64,000 nucleotides of DNA, from assembly GCA_023423935.1 (NCBI GenBank), contig JAFAEQ010000008.1, positions 1-64,000 on the forward strand. Direction: 5' to 3'. The position numbers and the translations under genes were made by a program. The stretch is from Pseudomonadota bacterium. Its GTDB lineage: Bacteria; Pseudomonadota; Gammaproteobacteria; Steroidobacterales; Steroidobacteraceae. The notes beneath the pieces are model-generated. The model made no database searches and was not told where the DNA came from. It was given only the letters and a program-made list of their open reading frames with translations. Shown here one piece after another: positions 36,273-43,340 of the stretch. Within the stretch, counting starts at the first letter, position 1; each line of letters begins with the position of its first letter.

Positions 36273-37885
36273 CCATGGGAATCCGACGCTGGCTCACAGT
36301 GTGCGGCGCGGCGCTGATCTCGTGCAGCGCGCTCGCGGGCACGATTCCCTTCGACGCGGCGAGCATTGCCGATATCAATGCTGCATTCAAGGCCGGCACG
36401 CTCACCTCCGAGCAATTGGTCGAGCTCTGCCTGAAGCGAATCGAGGCCTATGACGATCGAGGGCCGAAGCTCAATGCGGTGATCACGCTGAATCCTCGAG
36501 CGCTGGAAATTGCGCGTGAGCTCGATGTGGAGCGCAAGACCAAGGGACCGCGCTCACCGCTGCATGGCATCCCGGTGGTGCTCAAGGACAACTTCGATAC
36601 GTTCGATCTTGCGACGACCGGTGCGTCGATTCTGCTCGAGGGATCCGTGCCGCCAGACGATGCCTTCGTGGTCAAGAAGCTGCGTAATGCAGGCGCGATC
36701 ATTCTGGCCAAGGTGAATCTGTCCGAATTCGCCTCCGGCGGCGCTCACAGCTCACTCGGCGGTCAGTCGCTCAATCCGCACGATCTCACGCGCACGCCTG
36801 CGGGTTCCTCGGGCGGCACCGGTGTCGCGATTGCCGCAGCGTATGCGCCGTTGGGACTCGGCACCGACACGGGAGGTTCGATTCGCGGTCCTTCGACCAG
36901 CAACGGAATCGTGGGTCTCAAACCCACGCATGGGCTGCTCAGTCGTGACGGCATCATTCCTCTGGCGCTGACATTCGACACCGGCGGTCCGATGGCGCGC
37001 AGCGTGACGGATATCGCGATCTCACTCGGCATCATGACGGGAGTCGATGCAGCCGATTCCGCGACACAGAAAAGCAAAGGCAAATTTCCCGCCGACTACT
37101 CGCAGTATCTGAAGGCGGATTCTCTGAAAGGTGCGCGCATCGGTATCGCGCGCGATTTCCTCGGTGCCGACCCGGATGTGGACTGGGTGGTCGAGGCTGC
37201 GCTCGACACGATGCGCAAGGCCGGTGCCACCATCGTGGATGTGCGCTATCCGAAATGGCTCCTCGACGGCAAGGCCGAGTTCTACAGCGCCATTCGCAAT
37301 CCCGAGTTCGCAGCCCAGATCGCCGACTATCTCGCCACGTTGAAGCCGGGCTATCCGAAGAACATCGATGAGCTGATCGATCGTGCGAATCGCGTGCCCT
37401 CGTTGCGGCCAGACGGCGCGGGACCCAATCCGGCGCGTTGGAACCTGTTCAAACGAGAAGCGGCCAGCGGTAAGCTCGATGACTACAGATACACCGCCGT
37501 GCGCGATCACGTGTTGCCGGCGGTGCGCGCGACCGTCGAAGGCATCCTTGCTGCGAACAAGCTGGACGCGATCGTCTATCCGACCTCGCCGCGACGTCCC
37601 GCGCAGATCGCCGCGCCGCCTGCTGCAGAAGGCGCGAGCGCCGTCGTCTCGGCAACCAACATCGCCAATCTCACCGGCTTTCCCGATCTGATCGTACCGG
37701 CGGGATTCACGGGCGATGATCTGCCGGTGGGCCTGTCGTTCTTCGGGCCGGCATTCAGCGAATCCAAGCTGATCGCGCTCGGCTACAGCTTCGAGCAGCT
37801 CACGCAAGCGCGGCGTCTGCCCGTGCACACACCCTCGCTTTCCGACGAATCCATCACGGTCCCCGACCATGCAAATCATCAATAG
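36269..37885 (+). CDS. secreted amidase-signature enzyme 10
   Basis: A 538-residue amidase starting at ATG 36269, overlapping the previous stop; ATG 36275 is also possible. The signal peptide ends ISCSALAG. Triad: Lys in VVLKDNFDT, cis-Ser in AGSSGGTG, nucleophile in GTDTGGSIRGPS. It is a close paralogue of enzymes 2 and 3 (THGLLSRDGIIPLALTFDTG) although it lies about 16 kb from them, suggesting duplication followed by rearrangement. It overlaps enzyme 11 by 17 bases. Confidence 0.92.
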   Translation: MTMGIRRWLTVCGAALISCSALAGTIPFDAASIADINAAFKAGTLTSEQLVELCLKRIEAYDDRGPKLNAVITLNPRALEIARELDVERKTKGPRSPLHGIPVVLKDNFDTFDLATTGASILLEGSVPPDDAFVVKKLRNAGAIILAKVNLSEFASGGAHSSLGGQSLNPHDLTRTPAGSSGGTGVAIAAAYAPLGLGTDTGGSIRGPSTSNGIVGLKPTHGLLSRDGIIPLALTFDTGGPMARSVTDIAISLGIMTGVDAADSATQKSKGKFPADYSQYLKADSLKGARIGIARDFLGADPDVDWVVEAALDTMRKAGATIVDVRYPKWLLDGKAEFYSAIRNPEFAAQIADYLATLKPGYPKNIDELIDRANRVPSLRPDGAGPNPARWNLFKREAASGKLDDYRYTAVRDHVLPAVRATVEGILAANKLDAIVYPTSPRRPAQIAAPPAAEGASAVVSATNIANLTGFPDLIVPAGFTGDDLPVGLSFFGPAFSESKLIALGYSFEQLTQARRLPVHTPSLSDESITVPDHANHQ

Positions 37886-39887
37886 GCTGGCAACTGCATC
37901 GTTCGCCTTGCTCGCGAGCTGTGGCTTCGCATGGGCGGATGCGCCTGGCTCCTTTCACTTGGAGGAGGCCACGATCGCGCAGATCCAGCAAGCGATCCTC
38001 GCGAAGCAGATCACCTCCGAGCAATTGGTGAATCTGTATCTGAAACGTATCAAGGCCTACAACGGCACTTGCGTGAAGGAACCTCAGGGCATTCTCGGTC
38101 CTATCGAGACGGTTCCGAATGCAGGGCAGATCAATGCGCTGGTCACGCTGAATCTGCGCCCAGCGACGCTCAAGAAATGGGGCTTCGATGCACGCAAGGC
38201 CCGCAGTCTCACGGACAAGCTCGACAACGATCCGAAGATGCCGGATGCGCTCGAAGTGGCGCGGGCTCTGGATCGCGAGTTCGAGACGACGGGCAAGCTG
38301 GTCGGGCCGCTGCACGGCGTCGTGATGGCGATCAAGGATCAGTACGACACGTTCGATATGCGCACGACGTCCGGGGCCGATGCGTTCTATGCGAACGATC
38401 GGCCGCCTGAGGATTCCACGTTCGTCGAGCGCCTGCGCGCCGCAGGCGCGATCATTCTCGCCAAGTCGAATCTCGGCGAATACGCCTCCGGCGTTCCGCG
38501 CAGCTCGTTCGGCGGCACGTTCTGCAATCCTTACGACACCGAGCGCAGTCCGCGCGGGTCGAGCTCCGGGTCCGGCTCGGCCGTCGGTGCGAATCTCGTG
38601 ACGTGCGCCATCGCAGAGGAATCGGGCTCATCGATCCGTGGTCCTGCCAGCGCCGCAAGTTCGGTTGGCATCTCCGGTACGCAGGAGTTAGTGAGCCGCA
38701 AAGGCATGGTGCAGATCGGCATCAACACGCGCGTCGGCCCGATCTGCCGTACGGTGGTCGACTCGGCGAAAGTGCTCGATGTCATTGCCGGCTACGATCC
38801 CAAGGACGAGCTCACGGCGTTCAGCATCGGTCGCATGCCGGAGCAGCCGTATGAGTCGTATGCGCGTGCTGGTCGTCTGGACGGCGTACGCATCGGCGTC
38901 GTCCGCGAGTACATGAACAAGAAGCTGTTCACCAAAGCGGACGAACAGACCATCGATATCGTCTCCGCCGGCGTGGAGGATCTGCGCAAGCTGGGCGCGA
39001 CCATCGTCGACCCGGGTCCTGAAGGCGAGCTGTTCACCGGTTGCTTCAAGAAGCAGGTGCCGCAGACAGACAACAAGCTCTTCACCAAACGCTTTCCTGA
39101 TCTGTTCCCGGTGGATGCGAATGGCAAGGCCACGGGCGATCACACGGCAAAGCTGCTCGATCTGCGCATGAATCCGGACGCGGTTCCTGCAAACGTTACG
39201 CTGCGTGATTTCGGCGGCTCGGAGGCGGACGGCCAGAACAAGTACATGCTCAATCTGTACCTGCGTGAACGCGGCGACGCCAGGATCAAGAGCAATGCGG
39301 ATCTGATTGCAAACTCCAATTTCCATCAGGATCCGAAATTCCCGGATCGCAAGAAGGCGCGCGAGAACGTCGAGAAGATCACCGAGTACAACATGGCGGA
39401 GCGGTTACTGCGTCGGTTCTCCGTGCAGCAGGTCGTGCTTCAGTGCATGGCCGAGCTCAACATCGATGCGCTGGTCTACCCGACGAGCAATCTGCCGCCC
39501 ACCAAGTTGGGCGCACCCGCCGGTCCGCCGATCAACGGCCGCAACGGTACGGGCGTGTGGAGCTTCATCGGTGCACAAGGTTTGCCAGTCATCACCGTGC
39601 CTGCGGGCTTCACCACGGAGGTGTATGACCTGATTCGCGATCCGACGGCACCGCAAACCCCGGCATCGGCGTGGCCGGCGACCGGCGGCGGAGGCGGAGA
39701 GCGTCTCGAAGGCGACGATCGCACCCGATTGGTCGGACCTGTTGCAGCCAAACTGCCCGTCGCGATGGACATCGCCGGCCGTCCCTTCACCGAACCGTTG
39801 TTGCTGCGAATCGCCGCGGCGTATGAAGCAGCCACCTGGCATCGCAAGCCACCGACTGCGTTCGGTCCGCTGCGCGGCGAGCCTTGA
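37869..39887 (+). CDS. secreted amidase-signature enzyme 11 with insertion
   Basis: A 672-residue amidase with a signal peptide ending GFAWA. Triad: Lys in MAIKDQYDT, cis-Ser in RGSSSGSG, nucleophile in EESGSSIRGPAS. It shares with enzyme 7 the insertion before GPLHG (KEPQGILGPIETVPNAGQIN) and the enlarged second half (LYLRERGDARI). A glycine-rich loop (TGGGGGERLEG) near residue 610 is unique to it. It is the last amidase of the cluster and overlaps enzyme 10 by 17 bases, so the two are coupled. Confidence 0.91.
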   Translation: MQIINRLATASFALLASCGFAWADAPGSFHLEEATIAQIQQAILAKQITSEQLVNLYLKRIKAYNGTCVKEPQGILGPIETVPNAGQINALVTLNLRPATLKKWGFDARKARSLTDKLDNDPKMPDALEVARALDREFETTGKLVGPLHGVVMAIKDQYDTFDMRTTSGADAFYANDRPPEDSTFVERLRAAGAIILAKSNLGEYASGVPRSSFGGTFCNPYDTERSPRGSSSGSGSAVGANLVTCAIAEESGSSIRGPASAASSVGISGTQELVSRKGMVQIGINTRVGPICRTVVDSAKVLDVIAGYDPKDELTAFSIGRMPEQPYESYARAGRLDGVRIGVVREYMNKKLFTKADEQTIDIVSAGVEDLRKLGATIVDPGPEGELFTGCFKKQVPQTDNKLFTKRFPDLFPVDANGKATGDHTAKLLDLRMNPDAVPANVTLRDFGGSEADGQNKYMLNLYLRERGDARIKSNADLIANSNFHQDPKFPDRKKARENVEKITEYNMAERLLRRFSVQQVVLQCMAELNIDALVYPTSNLPPTKLGAPAGPPINGRNGTGVWSFIGAQGLPVITVPAGFTTEVYDLIRDPTAPQTPASAWPATGGGGGERLEGDDRTRLVGPVAAKLPVAMDIAGRPFTEPLLLRIAAAYEAATWHRKPPTAFGPLRGEP

Positions 39888-40053
39888 AGCAATCGAGCAG
39901 CCGCGAAGCAATCAAGCAGCCGCAAAGACCGCAAAAAAGAGAGAAATGGAAAAGTAAGTCGAGGGGTGGGAACGGGGTAGAGCCATGGCCCGCCCCCTAT
40001 GAGTTTCGAGCGCGTTCAAGAGTGTCGAATCCTTTTTGCGGTCTTTGCGGCCC
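39886..40053. repeat. word-type inverted repeat (GCAAAGACCGCAAA words), copy B, with tandem 19-mers
   Basis: Two tandem 19-base units at 39886-39904 and 39905-39923 differ by one base. Overlapping their end, a perfect 19-bp inverted repeat (GCCGCAAAGACCGCAAAAA at 39919-39937; complement at 40033-40051) flanks a loop of about 95 bases. The same 19 bases form the arms of the repeat at 33476-33618. It separates enzyme 11 from the next promoter motif at 40068. Confidence 0.85.
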
Positions 40054-40067
40054 TCAGGGGGCTTCAG

Positions 40068-40097
40068 GTGGGGTGCCGCAGCGCGTAGCCGTCTGCA
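40068..40097 (+). promoter_or_regulatory. GTRGGG-N16-CGTCTG promoter motif (unit 5: TonB-like/JmjC pair)
   Basis: GTGGGG at 40068-40073 and CGTCTGCA at 40090-40097 are 16 bases apart. The gene starts at 40127, 30 bases further on. Confidence 0.7.
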
Positions 40098-40126
40098 AGG
40101 ACAGGTGTGGCTGTTTGCGGTTCGCT

Positions 40127-40912
40127 ATGAAGCCAGTCCTGCGCTGCCTTTCGATCGGGTTATTCGTTGCATGGAGCGCGGCGGCTCCGGCCGCTCCCTG
40201 GGACTTCAGCGAGGGCCCGCCCAGCTCGTTGCCGGCGTTGAGCCGATACGAAGCGCCGGTATTCCCAGAGCGACTACGCGCGACCACGATTACGTCGGGC
40301 TACGCGACCATGATCTTCACGGTCAAACCCGACGGCAACATCGAGGACGCGCTGGCACTCGAGGCCAGCGATCCGGCGTTCGCGGAAACGACGATCGAGG
40401 CGTTGCAACGTTGGCGGTTGGCCGCGGCGCATGCAGATACGGTGCCGCGCCGCGAGGTCATTCAGTTCGACTATCGGCGAACGGGGACCGTGGCATCGCT
40501 CAGTCAGAGCGATGCCAGCAAGGCGGCATTCACGGCTACGCGCGCGATGACGCCGGCGATCCGCACCTTGACCTGGGAAGAGCTGGATGACGAGCCACGG
40601 CAGCTGACGGGCGCTCTGCCTGTGTATCCAGCGACGCTGCGGGACAAGCCCGTTCGTGGACACGCAACGCTGGATTTCATCATCGACAGTACCGGCAAGG
40701 TGCGTGTTTCCACGGTCATCGACGCCAGCTCACCCGAGTTCGGGCTCGCGGCGTTGGCGGCCGTGAAGCAATGGACGTTCGAAGCGCCGCGACAGGAAGA
40801 CGTTGCGGTCAATGTACGCGCGATACGGTCCTTCACGTTCGGGCGCGCAGTTGTGAAACGAAGCGAGGTCGCGTCCGCAGCAGACACAGGCAGAGTTGCA
40901 CAGAATCCATGA
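40127..40912 (+). CDS. periplasmic protein with two TonB C-terminal-like domains
   Basis: This 261-residue protein has a signal peptide (to about residue 22, SAAAPA) and no further membrane helix. Two stretches look like the C-terminal domain of TonB: VFPERLRATTITSGYATMIF through IEALQRWRL (about residues 47-105), and VYPATLRDKPVRGHATLDFI through AVKQWTFEAP (about 165-225). A normal TonB is anchored by an N-terminal helix; this one lacks such an anchor. It may bind receptor TonB boxes or peptidoglycan, or modulate the TonB encoded at 50464. Its stop overlaps the start of the JmjC gene. Confidence 0.8.
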   Translation: MKPVLRCLSIGLFVAWSAAAPAAPWDFSEGPPSSLPALSRYEAPVFPERLRATTITSGYATMIFTVKPDGNIEDALALEASDPAFAETTIEALQRWRLAAAHADTVPRREVIQFDYRRTGTVASLSQSDASKAAFTATRAMTPAIRTLTWEELDDEPRQLTGALPVYPATLRDKPVRGHATLDFIIDSTGKVRVSTVIDASSPEFGLAALAAVKQWTFEAPRQEDVAVNVRAIRSFTFGRAVVKRSEVASAADTGRVAQNP

Positions 40913-42054
40913 TGGATTTCGGCATCACGGATCGGCAATTCCGCGAGCGCTATTTCGAAAAGCAACCGTGGCTGTTCCGCGCAGCATTGAGCGAACGCCC
41001 GATCGGATGGTCGGAACTCGATCAGCTGCTGTATCAGATCGAACCGACGCCTGCTGGCATGCAACTGTTTCATGGCGGACTCGTGCCTGCAGACAGCTAC
41101 GTGCAGGAGGTTCTGGAGTTCGGGCAACGCCGTCGGCGCCTCAACAAGATCCGCTTCTATGGCCATATGCGAAGCGGCGCCACGCTGGTCATCAATCGGC
41201 TGGAAACACATTCGCCACAGGCACGCCGTTTGTGCGCCGACATTGCGCGATTCAGCGGCCAGCCGACGACAGGCAATGCGTACCTCAGCTTCACGGGCGA
41301 GGGTACCTTCGGAAAACACTGGGATACGCACGATGTGTTCGCCGTGCAGCTCATCGGCCGTAAGCGCTGGCAGCTATTCGCCCCGACTCTGCCTCTGCCG
41401 CTCGCGCATCAGACGAGCGAACGCAGTGAGGCGCCCTGTCCGGCGGTGCCTGTGATGGACTGCGTCCTCGAGACTGGCGACGTTCTTTATGTGCCCCGCG
41501 GTTGGTGGCATCAAGTGATCCCGCTGCAGGAAGGCAGCCTGCATTTCTCGGTCGGCACCTACGCCCCAACCGTCCAGGACTTTCTCACCTGGCTGTGTTC
41601 ACGTGTGGTGCCCTCCCTCGTCGCAGGCCGCGCGGCCCTCGACGGAACATCCGACGAAAGCCTATCGACGGTGATGCAAGCGTTGAGCGCAGCCGCTGCG
41701 GATCCCAAGTTGCGCAGAGAGTTCGATGACTCGATTGCTGTGAAGGAGGTGCTGACCTCCGAGTTCAACAGCGAACTGTTCTTGAATCGACGCCAGCCCA
41801 TACTCGACCCGAGCGCGTTCTTGCGTCTGAACACGCGAGCGACCCCGGGCGCGCAAGGCCGTCTCTTCGCCAATGGCGGCATGCTGCAGCTGGACATCGT
41901 GAGCGCCTCGATCGTGCGTCTGCTTGCGATTTCAGGATCTCGCACGCTTCTCGAAGTGACCTCACAGCTGCGTGAAGTCCCGCAGGAGGCGGTGCATCGT
42001 GCGGTGCTGGATCTCATCGGGCGGGAATTGGTGACGGCAGAACATAAGAAGTAA
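40909..42054 (+). CDS. JmjC/cupin-fold 2-oxoglutarate oxygenase (RoxA/YcfD-like)
   Basis: A 381-residue protein of the JmjC ribosomal-oxygenase family. These Fe(II)/2-oxoglutarate enzymes hydroxylate protein side chains, such as Arg of L16 in the case of YcfD. The iron ligands are visible as His137 and Asp139 in GKHWDTHDVF and His201 in PRGWWHQV; the RKRW block following the HxD strand is also typical. The C-terminal winged-helix-like part (about 290-381) fits the family. ATGA overlap with the upstream TonB-like gene implies coupling. Its substrate here is unknown; it may modify a ribosomal protein, or a peptide or protein of this system. Confidence 0.85.
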   Translation: MMDFGITDRQFRERYFEKQPWLFRAALSERPIGWSELDQLLYQIEPTPAGMQLFHGGLVPADSYVQEVLEFGQRRRRLNKIRFYGHMRSGATLVINRLETHSPQARRLCADIARFSGQPTTGNAYLSFTGEGTFGKHWDTHDVFAVQLIGRKRWQLFAPTLPLPLAHQTSERSEAPCPAVPVMDCVLETGDVLYVPRGWWHQVIPLQEGSLHFSVGTYAPTVQDFLTWLCSRVVPSLVAGRAALDGTSDESLSTVMQALSAAAADPKLRREFDDSIAVKEVLTSEFNSELFLNRRQPILDPSAFLRLNTRATPGAQGRLFANGGMLQLDIVSASIVRLLAISGSRTLLEVTSQLREVPQEAVHRAVLDLIGRELVTAEHKK

Positions 42055-42165
42055 CCACAAGAGCACAATAGGACACACAATTCGGAAGAGCCGTAGCGAT
42101 TGCTACGCGCAAGCTGCTTCTCGCCTCTGATCTTTGTTCTTTGTGGGTGCTCCCACTCTTCTGCT
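42050..42165. repeat. word-type inverted repeat, weak copy
   Basis: The left arm (42050-42080, GTAACCACAAGAGCACAATAGG) and right arm (about 42131-42164, TTGTTCTTTGTGGGTGCTCC) share complementary words (ACCACAA/TTGTGG, GAGCAC/GTGCTC) without a long perfect match. The words resemble those of the repeat at 29174-29315. A short hairpin, GTAGC-GATT-GCTAC, lies between. It sits between the JmjC gene and the promoter motif at 42184. Confidence 0.6.
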
Positions 42166-42183
42166 CTCGCTGCATCGGATCAG

Positions 42184-42213
42184 GTGGGGGTCGGACGGAC
42201 TTGCTCGTCTGAC
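42184..42213 (+). promoter_or_regulatory. GTRGGG-N16-CGTCTGA promoter motif (unit 6: RND pump)
   Basis: GTGGGG at 42184-42189 and CGTCTGAC at 42206-42213 are 16 bases apart. This supports a start codon downstream, at GTG 42248, for the adaptor gene. Confidence 0.7.
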
Positions 42214-42247
42214 TCAGGACAATGACTTGGTGTCGCCGGATGCAGAT

Positions 42248-43327
42248 GTGAAGCCCGTACTTCGATACTCGCTGTGGGTTTGCGTGGCTTTGCTGGTCAT
42301 CACGGCTGTGGCTGCGCCGAAGATCATGCCTGCGCATGTGCAGGAAACAAGCACTGACTCGAAACGCGCGAGCGGGCGCCCACCGGTGAGGGTTTCGGTC
42401 ATCACCGTTACGCCGACGCCTTTTGCAGAAACACTCACGTCCACCGGAACCTTGCTCGCAGAGGAATCGGTGGAGCTCCAGGCCGAGACCAACGGCAAGA
42501 TCGTCGAGATCCGCTTCGTCGAAGGTGCGCGCGTGCGCAAGGGCGATCTGCTCGTGAAACTCAATGACGCGGATCTGTCTGCCGCTCGCGAGCGAGCACG
42601 TTATCGCAAAGAGCTCGCGAGCTTGAGGGAACGCCGAATCGCACAGCTGTTGAAGCAGGGCGTCGCGCGCCAGGAGGAATACGACATGGCGCTGAACGAG
42701 CTCAACGTTCAGCAAGCCGAGATCGAACTGACGGAAGCGCAGATTGCCAAGACCGAGATTCGTGCGCCGTTCGATGGCGTCGTTGGGCTGCGATATGTGA
42801 GCGAGGGTTCGTTCGTGAATGCGGCGACGCGGATCGCGACGCTCCAGCGCATCGATCGCCTCAAGCTGGACTTTTCCATTCCAGAGAAATATGCGAGCCG
42901 ACTGCGAGTCGGCAGTGCGGTCGCATTCGCCGTTGCAGGAGGTGAGCATCGCTTCGCGGGGCAGATCTACGCGCTCGATCCGCGCATCGACGCGGCGACG
43001 CGCACGGTACTCGTTCGTGCGGTGTGCCCGAATCCCGACGGCAGAATGCTCGCCGGCGCATTCGCCAACGTCGAGGTGACGCTCGCCGAGCTGAGCGAAG
43101 CACTGCTCGTGCCGGCGGTCGCGGTCATTCCGGGGCTCAATCAGAAAAACGTCTTCGTCGTCAGAGATGGCAAGGTCGAGCCGCGTGCAGTGCAGACGGG
43201 CACGCGTACACAAAGCATGGTGCACATCCTCTCGGGTCTCGCGGCGGGTGACGTGGTGATCACGTCAGGCATGCAACAACTGCGTGCGGGCCAGCCAGTG
43301 ACCGTCGTCGGCGAAACTTCGTCGTAA
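42248..43327 (+). CDS. RND efflux periplasmic adaptor (membrane fusion protein)
   Basis: A 359-residue HlyD/AcrA-type adaptor that links an inner-membrane RND pump to an outer-membrane channel. An N-terminal membrane anchor (LRYSLWVCVALLVITAVA) is followed by the lipoyl-like halves (SVELQAETNGKIVEIRFVEG and TEIRAPFDGVVGLRYVSEG) around a short alpha-hairpin, then the beta-barrel and membrane-proximal domains. The frame is open to 42134, but the promoter motif lies inside that stretch, so I chose GTG 42248. The pump gene follows after 13 bases. No outer-membrane factor is in the operon; tolC at 52572 could serve. Confidence 0.88.
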   Translation: MKPVLRYSLWVCVALLVITAVAAPKIMPAHVQETSTDSKRASGRPPVRVSVITVTPTPFAETLTSTGTLLAEESVELQAETNGKIVEIRFVEGARVRKGDLLVKLNDADLSAARERARYRKELASLRERRIAQLLKQGVARQEEYDMALNELNVQQAEIELTEAQIAKTEIRAPFDGVVGLRYVSEGSFVNAATRIATLQRIDRLKLDFSIPEKYASRLRVGSAVAFAVAGGEHRFAGQIYALDPRIDAATRTVLVRAVCPNPDGRMLAGAFANVEVTLAELSEALLVPAVAVIPGLNQKNVFVVRDGKVEPRAVQTGTRTQSMVHILSGLAAGDVVITSGMQQLRAGQPVTVVGETSS

Positions 43328-43340
43328 GCCAGGTATTTGC

